From Bradyrhizobium monzae (lineage in GTDB: Bacteria > Pseudomonadota > Alphaproteobacteria > Rhizobiales > Xanthobacteraceae): a stretch of 64,000 nt of DNA. The stretch is from contig NZ_JAIRDQ010000006.1 in the NCBI RefSeq assembly GCF_021458635.1, positions 63,105 through 127,104 on the forward strand, in the 5' to 3' direction. The position numbers and the translations under genes were made by a program. The notes under the pieces were generated by a model. It was given only the letters and a program-made list of their open reading frames with translations, had not been told where the DNA came from and made no database searches. Shown here piece by piece: positions 45,390 to 54,341 of this stretch. Every line of letters begins with the position of its first letter. Position 1 is the stretch's first letter.

Positions 45390-46498
45390 CAGACCTCCCG
45401 CGCTTCGAAATCGATCCGCGGGTCGATCCACATATAGGTGATGTCCGAGATCAGGTTGACCACGAGGCCGACGAGCGAAAAGATGAAGAGCGTGCCGAAC
45501 ACCACGGGATAGTCGCGGTTGAGAACGCTTTCGAAACTGAGCAATCCCAGCCCGTCCAGCGAGAAGATGGTCTCGATCAGAAGCGAGCCCGAGAAGAAGG
45601 CATGGATGAAGGTGCTCGGAAAGCCTGCGATGACAATGAGCATCGCGTTGCGGAAGACGTGACCATAGAGCACCCGGTTCTCGCTGCAGCCCTTCGCGCG
45701 CGCGGTCATCACGTATTGCTTGCGAATTTCGTCCAGGAACGAGTTCTTGGTCAGGAACGTCATCGTGGTGAACGCGCCGAGCCCCATCGCGATCAGCGGC
45801 AGCGTCAAATGCCAGAAGTAATCGATGATCTTCCAGTACCAGGGAAATTGCGACCAGCCGTCCGACGTCAGGCCGCGCAGCGGGAACCAGTTGAAGAACG
45901 AGCCGCCGGCGAACAGGATGATCAGGAGGATCGCGAACAGGAAGCCGGGGATCGCGTAGCCGAGCACGAGCACGGTCGACGTCCAGGTGTCGAAGCGCGT
46001 GCCGTCCTTGACCGCTTTGCGAATGCCTAGCGGTATCGAGATCAGGTAGGTCAGGAACGTCAGCCAGATGCCGAGCGAGATCGAGACCGGCAGCTTTTCC
46101 TTGATCAGCTGGAGCACGCTGACATCGCGGAAATAGCTGTTGCCGAAATCGAAGCGGGCGAAATTCCACACCATCAGCGCGAAGCGTTCCGGTGCCGGCT
46201 TGTCGAAGCCGAATTGCTTCTCCAGCTTCTTGATGAAGTCGGGGTCGAGGCCCTGCGCGCCGCGATATTTCGAGTTGATGGCATCGCCGCCGGCGCCCAG
46301 CTGTCCGGGCGCGCGTTGCGCAAAATCGCCACCGCCCGAGATGCGGGAGCTGCCGCCGGTGTCGGCGCCCGAAAGCTGCGCGATCACACGCTCGACCGGA
46401 CCGCCCGGCGCGAACTGCACGACGATGAAGGAGACGAAGAGGATTCCGAGCAATGTCGGGATCATCAGGAGGATGCGGCGGGCGATATAGGCGCTCAT
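45389..46498 (-). CDS. yejB: Peptide ABC transporter permease YejB
   Basis: A 369-residue DppB/OppB-type permease: N-terminal TM in ARRILLMIPTLLGILFVSFI with QFAPGGPVE, a YejB-type insert (about 50-110), and the EAA loop TARAKGCSENRVLYGHVFRN. Start ATG at 46498, 2 bp from the stop of the upstream binding protein gene. Confidence 0.94.
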   Translation of the reverse strand: MSAYIARRILLMIPTLLGILFVSFIVVQFAPGGPVERVIAQLSGADTGGSSRISGGGDFAQRAPGQLGAGGDAINSKYRGAQGLDPDFIKKLEKQFGFDKPAPERFALMVWNFARFDFGNSYFRDVSVLQLIKEKLPVSISLGIWLTFLTYLISIPLGIRKAVKDGTRFDTWTSTVLVLGYAIPGFLFAILLIILFAGGSFFNWFPLRGLTSDGWSQFPWYWKIIDYFWHLTLPLIAMGLGAFTTMTFLTKNSFLDEIRKQYVMTARAKGCSENRVLYGHVFRNAMLIVIAGFPSTFIHAFFSGSLLIETIFSLDGLGLLSFESVLNRDYPVVFGTLFIFSLVGLVVNLISDITYMWIDPRIDFEAREV

Positions 46499-46500
46499 GA

Positions 46501-48369
46501 TTATTTCGCCTGCTCGAGCTTGGCCGCCTTGGAGGCATCGAACCACCAATTTTCCGGCGCGCCGACGCCTTGTGCATATTTCGGCGGCTTGTCGGGATGA
46601 CTGAACTGGTCCCAATAGGCCACGCGATGGAAGTTCGCGTACCATTGCGGCACCCAATAGCGTCCGGCCCGGAACACGCGATCGAAAGCCCGACACGCCG
46701 TGGTCAGCTCAGCCCTGGTTTGAGCTGCAATGATCTTGTCGATCAACGCGTCGATGATGGGATCGGAGATGCCGGCGAGATTGTACGAGCCCTTGGTCTT
46801 GGCCGCCTGTGACGAGAAGAACGCCCGCATGGCATCGCCGGGCGTCGCCGACATCGAGAAGCGTTCGATCGTCATGTCGAAATCGAAATCCTCGAGTCGC
46901 GCGCGGTACTGCACGGCGTCGACCAGGCGGAAAGTGGCGTCGATGCCCAGCGTCGCGAGGTTCTTCAAATAGGGCCCGTGATGCGGCTGGATCGACTGCT
47001 CATCGTTCAGGAACTCGATCGTGAACGGCTCGCCATTGGGCAGCACCCGCTTGCGGTCCTTGACGACGAAGCCGGCTTCGTTGAGCAGCTCGCTCGCCTT
47101 GCGCAGCAGACTTCGGTCCTGTCCGGAGCCGTCCGACACCGGCGGCACGAAAGGCTGGCCGAACACTTCATCGGGCACCTTGCCACGGAAGGGCTCCAGC
47201 AGTGCAAGCTCTTCAGGCGAAGGCGGGCCGGATACCATCATGTCGGAGTTCTGGAACGGCGAGTGCGTGCGCGCGTAGGCGCCGTACATGATCGACTTGT
47301 TGGTCCACTCGAAGTCGAATGCGTAGATCAGCGCTTCACGCACCCGTGGATCCCTGAACTTGTCGCGGCGAAGATTGATGAACCAGCCCTGCGCACCCGA
47401 CGGGGTCTCGTCCGGCAGCTGCTCCTGCTTGACGCGGCCGTCCTTCACCGCCGGGAAATCATACCGCGTGGCCCAGATACGCGCCGTGAGCTCCTCGCGG
47501 AACAGATAATTCTTGCCGGTAAAGCCTTCGAAAGCGACGTCGCGATCGCGGTAGAATTCGTAGCGCACCGTATCGAAATTATAGCTGCCGCGGCAAACCG
47601 GCAGGTCGGCGCCCCACCAGTCCTTGACGCGCTCGTATTCGATGTAGCGATTGACCTCGAACTTGCCGACCTTGTACGGGCCGGAGCCCAGCGGCGTATC
47701 AAGCGTCGATTCATCGAAGGCCCGCGTGGAATAATACGCCTTCGAGAAGATCGGCAGACTTGCGACATAGAGCGGCACGTCGCGTGCGCGGTTCGGCGCG
47801 AAGGTGACGACCACAGTGGCGTCGTCGAGCGCTTCAGCCTTCACGAAATCGCGGAGCTGCACGACGATCAGCGGATGGCCCTTCTCCTTCAGAGTGTTGA
47901 GCGAGAAGGCGACGTCATTTGCGGAGAGCTTCGAGCCGTCGTGGAAGCGCGCCTCGGGCCGTATCGTGAAGGTGTAGGCCAGCTTGTCCGGCGAGATCCG
48001 CACCGATTTTGCGGCTAGCCCATACATCGCGTCGGGTTCGTCATTGGCGCGCGCCATCAACGGCGCGAAGGTCATGTCCATGCCCTGCGCGCCCTCGCCC
48101 TTCAAGATGTAGGCGTTGAGCGAGGAGAACGTGAAATAGGACTGGTTGTAGGCCCGTACCGAGGGGATGAGCGAGAACGCGCCCCCCTTCGGCGCGTCGA
48201 CATTGACGTAGCCGAAATGGTGGAAGTCGACCGGATATTTGAGATCGCCGAAGGCCGAGATGCCGTGAGCGTCGGCAGCTCCCTCCGACGCCCGCGCACC
48301 GCGCAACAGCGGGGCGCTCAACGCACCGACACCCAAAGCCAGGACATGCCGGCGTGAAAGCTGCGCCAT
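46501..48369 (-). CDS. yejA: Extracellular solute-binding protein (YejA type), copy 2
   Basis: A 622-residue SBP family 5 peptide-binding protein. The N-terminus MAQLSRRHVLALGVG has twin Arg and a hydrophobic stretch, suggesting Tat export. Body motifs: FGDLKYPVDFHHFGYVNVDA, GSGPYKVGKFEVNRYIEYER, RVREALIYAFDFEWTNKS. It is clearly paralogous to the protein encoded just upstream (same opening block and matching DFPAV and FEWTN/FEEMN regions). Start ATG at 48369; the frame extends to a TTG at 48387 that overlaps the preceding gene. Confidence 0.92.
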   Translation of the reverse strand: MAQLSRRHVLALGVGALSAPLLRGARASEGAADAHGISAFGDLKYPVDFHHFGYVNVDAPKGGAFSLIPSVRAYNQSYFTFSSLNAYILKGEGAQGMDMTFAPLMARANDEPDAMYGLAAKSVRISPDKLAYTFTIRPEARFHDGSKLSANDVAFSLNTLKEKGHPLIVVQLRDFVKAEALDDATVVVTFAPNRARDVPLYVASLPIFSKAYYSTRAFDESTLDTPLGSGPYKVGKFEVNRYIEYERVKDWWGADLPVCRGSYNFDTVRYEFYRDRDVAFEGFTGKNYLFREELTARIWATRYDFPAVKDGRVKQEQLPDETPSGAQGWFINLRRDKFRDPRVREALIYAFDFEWTNKSIMYGAYARTHSPFQNSDMMVSGPPSPEELALLEPFRGKVPDEVFGQPFVPPVSDGSGQDRSLLRKASELLNEAGFVVKDRKRVLPNGEPFTIEFLNDEQSIQPHHGPYLKNLATLGIDATFRLVDAVQYRARLEDFDFDMTIERFSMSATPGDAMRAFFSSQAAKTKGSYNLAGISDPIIDALIDKIIAAQTRAELTTACRAFDRVFRAGRYWVPQWYANFHRVAYWDQFSHPDKPPKYAQGVGAPENWWFDASKAAKLEQAK

Positions 48370-48383
48370 GCGCAATTGCTTCC

Positions 48384-50279
48384 TCAAGAGCGTTTTCCGA
48401 TGCGCGCCGCCTTTTCAGCGTCGTACCACCACAGCGTCGGCAGGCCGGAGCGGCCGTACTTCGGCAGCGGCTCGGCATGGCCAAAGCGATCCCAGCGGGC
48501 ATAACGCGAGAAGCCGTAGGTGAATTGCGGCACGAGGTAGAAATTCCACAACAGCACGCGGTCAAGTGCGTGGGTCGCGGCGACCAGCTCGCCCCGGTCC
48601 TTGGCGTAGATCACCTTCTCGATCAAGGCATCGACCGCAGGATTCTTGATGCCGATGGTGTTGCGCGCACCCGGCATGTCGGCGGCCTGCGAGCCCCAGA
48701 ACTCGCGCTGCTCGTTACCGGGCGAGAGCGACTCGCCCCACTGATCGATGATCATGTCGAAGTCGAAGCTGCGCAGCCTGTTCTGGTATTGCGCATCATC
48801 GACCACGCGGATCGAGGTGCTGACGCCGATCCGCTCCAGCGACGGCTTGTAGAACAGCGCGATGCGCTCCGACGACGGATCCTGCACCAGGATCTCGACC
48901 GTGAGCGGCTTGCCGGTGCTATCGACCAGCTTGTGGTCGCGCACCTCGAAGCCGGCTTCCTTCAAAAGCTTTGCTGCCTCTCGCAAATTGGCGCGCACTG
49001 CCTCCGGATTGCCGCCGACCGGATTCTGGTAGGCCGTGGTGAAGACCTCCGGCGGCACCTTGTCCTTCACGGTTTGAAGGATCTCCAGCTCCTGCCCCTG
49101 CGGCAGGCCGGAGGCAGCAAGTTCAGTCCCCTCGAAATAGCTGCCGATGCGCTTGTACTGGCCGTAGAAGAGCTGCTTGTTCATCTCCTCGAAGTCGAAG
49201 GCGTAGTTGAAGGCACGGCGCAGCCGCGCGTCCTTGAATTGATCGCGGCGGATGTTGAAAACGAAGGCCTGCATGCGGCCGGAATCGTTGATCGGGAATT
49301 CTTCCTTGACCACCCGCTTGTCGGCCACCGCCGGAAAGTCGTAGGCCGTGGCCCACTGCTTGGCGGAGTTTTCGGCGATCCAGTCGGCCTGATCGGCCTT
49401 GAACGCCTCCAGCGCGACGAGGTTGTCGCGGAAGAACTCGAAACGCAGCTCGTCGAAATTGTTGGTGCCGACCTGGCTGGGGACCTTGGCGCCCCAATAA
49501 TCCTTGACCCGCTCGAGCTTGATCGAGCGCCCGGCCACGAATTCCTTGATCTTGTACGGCCCGGAGCCGAGCGGCGGCTCCAGCGTGGTCGCGCCGATGT
49601 CGCGCTTGCGCCCCTGCGCGTCAGTACCCTCCCACCAATGCTTCGGCAGCACGGTGAGCTCACCCACGATGGTCGGCAATTCGCGATTGCCGGGCGCGTC
49701 GAAGGTGAACTTGACGTCGCGCTCGCCGCTCTTCTCCACCTTCGTCACATGGCGGTAGTAAGAGGCATACATCGGGCTCAGCTTCTTCAGGGATTCCAGC
49801 GAGAAGATCACGTCCTCCGGCGTCACCGGCTTGCCATCGTGCCAGCGCGCCTCTTTCCGCAAGCGGTAGGTCACCCAGGAAAAATCGTCCGGGTGCTGCG
49901 CGGTTTCCGCGAGCTCGCCATATTCGGTGGCGACCTCGTCCTGGGCACGCGTCATCAGCGTCTCATAGATCAGCGCCGCGGCCGGCGCGAGCGAGCCCTT
50001 GATGCCGGCCACCGCGATGTTGAAATTGTCGAAAGTGCCGAGCGAGATCAGGCGCGCGACGCCGCCCTTGGGCGCATCCGCATTGACATAGTCGAAGCGC
50101 TTGAAGTCGGCGGGATATTTGATGTCGCCGAACAGCGACAGCGCATGGCGCCAGGGGAGTTCACCAGCCGATTGCGCCTCTGCCGTGCGGACGACGGGAA
50201 CACCCGCCACGGAGCCGAGGGCGGGGAGCGCAGCGACGGCTGCGCCGGTGAGAAGCAGATCGCGTCGGGTAATGGCCAA
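48384..50279 (-). CDS. Extracellular solute-binding protein (YejA type), copy 1
   Basis: A 631-residue SBP family 5 protein, first gene of the yej operon. N-terminus AITRRDLLLTGAAVAALPAL carries twin Arg and a hydrophobic core (Tat-like). Motifs: FGDIKYPADFKRFDYVNADA, GSGPYKIKEFVAGRSIKLER, RLRRAFNYAFDFEEMNKQ. The best start is TTG at 50279 with GGGA 8 bases upstream; no in-frame ATG fits. With the next gene it forms a tandem paralogous pair feeding one YejBEF channel, which suggests two ligand classes. Confidence 0.9.
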   Translation of the reverse strand: MAITRRDLLLTGAAVAALPALGSVAGVPVVRTAEAQSAGELPWRHALSLFGDIKYPADFKRFDYVNADAPKGGVARLISLGTFDNFNIAVAGIKGSLAPAAALIYETLMTRAQDEVATEYGELAETAQHPDDFSWVTYRLRKEARWHDGKPVTPEDVIFSLESLKKLSPMYASYYRHVTKVEKSGERDVKFTFDAPGNRELPTIVGELTVLPKHWWEGTDAQGRKRDIGATTLEPPLGSGPYKIKEFVAGRSIKLERVKDYWGAKVPSQVGTNNFDELRFEFFRDNLVALEAFKADQADWIAENSAKQWATAYDFPAVADKRVVKEEFPINDSGRMQAFVFNIRRDQFKDARLRRAFNYAFDFEEMNKQLFYGQYKRIGSYFEGTELAASGLPQGQELEILQTVKDKVPPEVFTTAYQNPVGGNPEAVRANLREAAKLLKEAGFEVRDHKLVDSTGKPLTVEILVQDPSSERIALFYKPSLERIGVSTSIRVVDDAQYQNRLRSFDFDMIIDQWGESLSPGNEQREFWGSQAADMPGARNTIGIKNPAVDALIEKVIYAKDRGELVAATHALDRVLLWNFYLVPQFTYGFSRYARWDRFGHAEPLPKYGRSGLPTLWWYDAEKAARIGKRS

Positions 50280-50440
50280 ATCAACATCCCAGTCTTGAAG
50301 GAGGTTACCCCTTTAAGTGCTCAATATAGGCGAGGTTTCGACGGAATATGTTGCTTTTTCCTCATGTTGGAAGGCCGGACAGCCTGTCAGATGCGGCCAA
50401 ACGCCCCGATAACAACGCCGCGAGGCCCGGATATGCAAAC

Positions 50441-50462
50441 GGCCAGGCTTTGGGGCCTGGCC
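50441..50462 (-). terminator. Hairpin downstream of cycM
   Basis: GGCCAGGC pairs with GCCTGGCC around a short loop. On the minus strand it follows the cycM stop by about 30 bp and is followed by GTTTGC, a weak T stretch. Possible terminator for cycM. Confidence 0.55.
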
Positions 50463-50490
50463 GCACATCCAAGTTAGAGACCGAGGAGCC

Positions 50491-51045
50491 TTATTTCGCC
50501 GCCGTCGGGAGCGGTTTCGGGCTGTCGGAGAGGCTGTTCAGATAGGCGATGACGTCGGCGCGTTCGCTGTCCTTCGGGATGCCGGCAAAGCCCATCGCGG
50601 TGCCGGGGATGGCGCCCTTCGGGTTGGCGATGAACTTGTTCAGCTCGTCGATGGTCCAGGTGCCGCCCTTGGCCTTCATCGCGGCCGAGAAGTTGAAGCC
50701 GTTGCGGCCTTCGCCGCGGTGGTCGTCAACAATCCCAAAGAGGTTGGGACCAACGCGATTCGGGCCGCCCTTCTCGAAGGTGTGGCAGGCGGCGCACTTC
50801 TTGGCGGCAGAGGCACCCTTCTCGACGGAGGCGGTCTGGAGCAGCTTTTCGATCGGCTCGGACGGGGCGGCGGCGGCCGCGCCACCTTCCTTGTCGCCGG
50901 CCACTTCCTTCACGGCGATCTCGAAGCCCGGCTTTTCCGGCATCTTGGGCGAGAACAGCGCCTGCGCGGTGAAGCTCGTCACCAGCAGAATGAGACAGGT
51001 GCCGAGCACGGCCCCGAGAATCTTGTTGAGTTCGAAAGAGTCCAT
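50491..51045 (-). CDS. cycM: Membrane-anchored c-type cytochrome, CycM-like
   Basis: A 184-residue cytochrome c with an uncleaved N-terminal anchor (ILGAVLGTCLILLVTSFTAQ), an Ala/Glu-rich linker and a class I haem domain: CAACH with FEKGGPNRVGPNL, and the axial Met in GTAMGFAGIP. Length and layout match, as I recall, B. japonicum CycM, which carries electrons from the bc1 complex to the aa3 oxidase. Start ATG at 51045 (MDSFELNKIL). Divergent from kdsB. Confidence 0.92.
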   Translation of the reverse strand: MDSFELNKILGAVLGTCLILLVTSFTAQALFSPKMPEKPGFEIAVKEVAGDKEGGAAAAAPSEPIEKLLQTASVEKGASAAKKCAACHTFEKGGPNRVGPNLFGIVDDHRGEGRNGFNFSAAMKAKGGTWTIDELNKFIANPKGAIPGTAMGFAGIPKDSERADVIAYLNSLSDSPKPLPTAAK

Positions 51046-51264
51046 TTCCGGCCAGGCCCCACACCGCAAGAAGGAACAGGCGGCCGTGCGGCCGCCAGGA
51101 CGAGCCTCGGGAGAATCAAACGTTCCTTATTGTTTCCCCGAGTTTTGCCATTGAGATATCGGTTTGCCCGGGGTCTGGCAACCCGTATAAGCGACCCTTC
51201 TATCAGCCCGTCCCCACCCCATTTCTCGACGCGGAAAGCGTCGCGTTTCCAGGGCCTTCAACCG

Positions 51265-52005
51265 ATGACCGATCCCCGCATCCTGGTGCTGATCCCGGCC
51301 CGCATGGCCGCCACCCGCCTGCCCGGCAAGCCGCTCGCCGATATCGCGGGCCTGCCGATGATCGTGCATGTGATGCGGCGTGCCGAGGCCGCCGGAATCG
51401 GCCGGGTTGCGGTGGCAACCGATACGGCAGAGATCGCCGCGGTCGTGACCGCCCATGGCGGCGAGGCGGTGATGACCCGCATGGAGCACCCCTCAGGCTC
51501 CGACCGCATCCACGAGGCCATGCAGAAGCTCGATCCGGACGGAAAGGCCGAGATCGTGGTCAATCTCCAGGGCGATTTCCCGACGATCACGATCGACAAT
51601 ATCCGCGAGGTGCTGCCGCCGCTGCAAGACCCGGCCGTGGACATCGCCACGCTGGCCTCGCAGATCCACACCGAGGAGGAGGACCTCGCCCCGAGCGTCG
51701 TCAAGGCAATCGGAACCTCGCTCGGGGGCAAGCGGATGCGCGCTCTTTACTTCACCCGCGCCACCGCGCCGACCGGGGACGGACCGCGCTACCACCATAT
51801 CGGCCTCTATGCCTATCGCCGCGCCGCGCTGGAGCGCTACGTTTCGCTGCCGCCCTCGCCACTGGAGCTGCAGGAGAAACTCGAGCAGCTCCGCGCCCTG
51901 GAGGCCGGGATGCGCATCGACTTCACCATCGTCGACACCGTGCCCCGCGGGGTCGACACGCCGGCGGACCTCGAGACCGCCCGCGGCATCCTTTCCAAAT
52001 CCTGA
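51265..52005 (+). CDS. kdsB: 3-deoxy-manno-octulosonate cytidylyltransferase KdsB
   Basis: A 246-residue enzyme making CMP-KDO for LPS core assembly. Motifs: LIPARMAATRLPGKPLADI, VNLQGDFPTI, HHIGLYAYRR and the C-terminal VDTPADLETARGI. The start ATG at 51265 aligns with the family; the long upstream frame overlaps cycM in antisense. Followed 21 bp later by pheA. Confidence 0.96.
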   Translation: MTDPRILVLIPARMAATRLPGKPLADIAGLPMIVHVMRRAEAAGIGRVAVATDTAEIAAVVTAHGGEAVMTRMEHPSGSDRIHEAMQKLDPDGKAEIVVNLQGDFPTITIDNIREVLPPLQDPAVDIATLASQIHTEEEDLAPSVVKAIGTSLGGKRMRALYFTRATAPTGDGPRYHHIGLYAYRRAALERYVSLPPSPLELQEKLEQLRALEAGMRIDFTIVDTVPRGVDTPADLETARGILSKS

Positions 52006-52026
52006 GCCGCTGCTACAAGGCCCGTC

Positions 52027-52887
52027 ATGAGCAAGATGAAGATCGCATTCCAGGGCGAACCTGGCGCCAATTCCCATATCGCCATTGCCGAGGCCTATCC
52101 CGACGCCGAGCCGATGCCCTGCGCCACCTTCGAGGACGCGCTGTCGGCGATCTCCTCGGGCGAAGCCGATCTCGGCATGATCCCGATCGAGAATTCGGTC
52201 GCCGGCCGCGTCGCCGACATTCATCATCTTTTGCCGGCCTCTGGCCTCTTCATCATCGGCGAATGGTTCCTGCCGGTCCGGCATCAATTGATGGCGATCA
52301 AGGGCACGAAGCTGTCCGACATCAAGTCCGTCGAGAGCCATGTGCACGCGCTCGGCCAGTGCCGCCGCATCATCCGCAAGCTCGGCATCAAGGGCATCGT
52401 GCACGCCGACACCGCCGGCAGCGCCCGCGACATCTCCGAGCGCAAGGACAAGACCGTCGCCGCGATCGCCTCGCGGCTGGCCGCGCAGATCTACGGCCTC
52501 GACATTCTTGCCGAGGACATCGAGGACGAGGCCCACAACACCACGCGCTTCGTGGTGTTGGCGCGCGAGCCGAAATGGGCGGCACAAGGTTCGGGCCCGC
52601 TGGTTACCACTTTTGTATTTCGGGTCCGCAACCTCCCCGCCGCGCTCTACAAGGCGCTCGGCGGCTTTGCCACCAACGGCGTCAACATGACCAAGCTCGA
52701 GAGCTACATGGTCGACGGCAATTTCTTTGCCACGCAGTTTTATGCCGACGTCGACGGCCACCCTGACGACAAGGGCCTTGCGTTTGCGATCGAGGAGCTG
52801 AAATTCTTTTCGCGCGAATTTCGTATCGTCGGCGTGTATCCCGGCCACCCGTTCCGGGCGACGTTCAGCGAGACGCAGCAGGACTAG
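52027..52887 (+). CDS. pheA: Prephenate dehydratase PheA
   Basis: A 286-residue enzyme converting prephenate to phenylpyruvate in phenylalanine synthesis. Catalytic part: FQGEPGANSHIA, MIPIENSVAGRV and NTTRFVVL near residue 170 (the TTRF motif). A C-terminal ACT domain (about 195-275) should bind phenylalanine; its usual GALYKAL...ESRP pattern reads AALYKAL...ESYM here, so feedback control may differ. No chorismate mutase domain. Co-transcribed with kdsB. Confidence 0.96.
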   Translation: MSKMKIAFQGEPGANSHIAIAEAYPDAEPMPCATFEDALSAISSGEADLGMIPIENSVAGRVADIHHLLPASGLFIIGEWFLPVRHQLMAIKGTKLSDIKSVESHVHALGQCRRIIRKLGIKGIVHADTAGSARDISERKDKTVAAIASRLAAQIYGLDILAEDIEDEAHNTTRFVVLAREPKWAAQGSGPLVTTFVFRVRNLPAALYKALGGFATNGVNMTKLESYMVDGNFFATQFYADVDGHPDDKGLAFAIEELKFFSREFRIVGVYPGHPFRATFSETQQD

Positions 52888-52893
52888 TCGCAT

Positions 52894-52923
52894 GTCCCGG
52901 ACGCGCGAAGCGCGAGCCGGGAC
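52894..52923. repeat. REP-like hairpin between pheA and the LLM gene
   Basis: GTCCCGG at 52894-52900 and CCGGGAC at 52917-52923 with an inner CGCGCGAAGCGCG that also self-pairs. Lies between two convergent stops and could terminate both. Confidence 0.65.
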
Positions 52924-53940
52924 CTAGGCTGCCTGCTTCGCCAGCCCGAACGCCTCGGCCAGCAGCGAATACGATTTCTTGCGCGCCTCGTGATCGTACA
53001 CGGCCGTAATCACCATCAACTCGTCCGGCCTGCTCGCATCCATCAGCGGCTGCAGCTTCTTCCGCACCGTCGCCGGATTGCCGACGAACAGGCGCGAGCG
53101 GTTGCGCGCGATCGAGACACGCTCGGAATCCGTATAAGGATGGGCCAACGCCTCCTGGGGGCTCGGCAGCGGCAGATATTGGCCGCGGTCGCGGCGCAGG
53201 CGGTTGAGGTCAAAAGACGCGGCGAGCTTTTCGGCCTCTTCGTCCGTATCGGCCGTAATGACGGCGACCGCGAGGATCGCGTGTGGGCTTGCGTTCCAGG
53301 CCGAAGGCTGAAAGCGGTTGCGGTAATGCACCATCGCGTCGATCGCATCGTGAGACGCAAAATGATGAGCGAAGGCGAAGCCCATGCCGACTTGCGCGGC
53401 AAGCTCCGACGAATAATCGCTGGAGCCGAGCAACCATATCGGCGGCAGCCGACTGTCGTCAGGCATCGCGACGACGTTGTGATAGGGGTGCCCTGCGGGG
53501 AATTCACGGGTCTCCCACAGGATCAATTCGTGCAGCCGCTCCAGAAAGTCGTCACCTTCGCGGCGGTCGAGCCGGCTTCGCAGCGCATAGGCCGTAGCGC
53601 CATCAGTACCGGGGGCGCGGCCGAGGCCGAGGTCGATGCGGCCTGGAAACAATGCCTCCAGCATCTTGAAGCGCTCGGCCACCACCAGCGGCGCGTGGTT
53701 GGGCAGCATCACGCCGCCGGAGCCGACGCGGATGTGCTTCGTCACCGCAGCGATCTGCCCGATCATCACGTCGGGCGCCGGGCTCGCGACCGAGGCGAGG
53801 TTGTGGTGCTCGGCGAGCCAGTAGCGGACGTAGCCAAGCCCATCGACATGGCGCGCCAGGTCGATGCTGTTGCGCAGCGCCGCGGCGGGCTTTGTGCCTG
53901 TGGTGACGACGGAGAGATCGAGGACTGAAAGCGGGATCAT
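52924..53940 (-). CDS. LLM-class flavin-dependent oxidoreductase
   Basis: A 338-residue bacterial luciferase-like monooxygenase. Motifs: IPLSVLDLSVVTTGTKPA, HVDGLGYVRYWLAEHHN, GSGGVMLPNHAPLVVAERF and GRIDLGLGRAPGTD, typical of the MsnO8/YhbW-like subgroup. It should use FMN or F420-type flavin with a TIM-barrel fold; the substrate is unknown. It stands alone, convergent with pheA and divergent from metF. Confidence 0.92.
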   Translation of the reverse strand: MIPLSVLDLSVVTTGTKPAAALRNSIDLARHVDGLGYVRYWLAEHHNLASVASPAPDVMIGQIAAVTKHIRVGSGGVMLPNHAPLVVAERFKMLEALFPGRIDLGLGRAPGTDGATAYALRSRLDRREGDDFLERLHELILWETREFPAGHPYHNVVAMPDDSRLPPIWLLGSSDYSSELAAQVGMGFAFAHHFASHDAIDAMVHYRNRFQPSAWNASPHAILAVAVITADTDEEAEKLAASFDLNRLRRDRGQYLPLPSPQEALAHPYTDSERVSIARNRSRLFVGNPATVRKKLQPLMDASRPDELMVITAVYDHEARKKSYSLLAEAFGLAKQAA

Positions 53941-54341
53941 GGCGCGCTAACCTAGTGGAGGGCCGCGCGGCGGCAATGGGCCAACAGCGCAGGTCTGGCG
54001 TGTGCGGGCGCAAAGGTCGCGGGCGTGGCAACAGCGGTGTGTTGGGACAACCGTAGAGCACGTAACACAAAATACGTTCTGCCCACCCAACGTAGGCCAA
54101 TTTTATCGGCCGATTGGATGGATCTATATTATTGATACTAATTGATAATAAATCCTTCTAGCCGATATCCCACTGCCATCCTCCGTATGCCAATATTTGA
54201 CTCCATTCCATAAAAAGTGGGCGACTTCCCATCACCGATGGGCTGTCGAGAAACCTGCCTTTGTCCTATCTTAGCCTCTCCCAAGCTAGACCCGACCGCC
54301 GCCGCCAGACCGCTGGCGAATGCTCTGGAGTGAGTGGTGCC
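53941..54341. other. Regulatory region between the LLM gene and metF
   Basis: 401 bp with no convincing gene. The segment 54108-54160 is strikingly A/T-rich for this genome and contains ATTGATA at 54131-54137 and again at 54141-54147, a 10-bp-spaced direct repeat. A hairpin CCCATC-ACC-GATGGG lies at 54228-54242. I see no match to SAM, SAH or cobalamin riboswitch cores. Confidence 0.6.
54131..54147. promoter_or_regulatory. ATTGATA direct repeat upstream of metF
   Basis: Two exact copies of ATTGATA start 10 bp apart, one helical turn, in an A/T-rich island about 200 bp upstream of the metF ATG. A candidate regulator or promoter site for the metF-metH operon. Confidence 0.4.

Noticed and set aside
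45390..46577. Apparent N-terminal extension of yejE through yejB
   Set aside because: Out-of-frame reading of the yejB coding sequence; the TGATG overlap at 45389 gives the natural start.
54160..54341. SAM, SAH or cobalamin riboswitch ahead of metF-metH
   Set aside because: No recognisable core motif or multi-stem architecture; only one short hairpin is visible. A covariance-model search would settle it.
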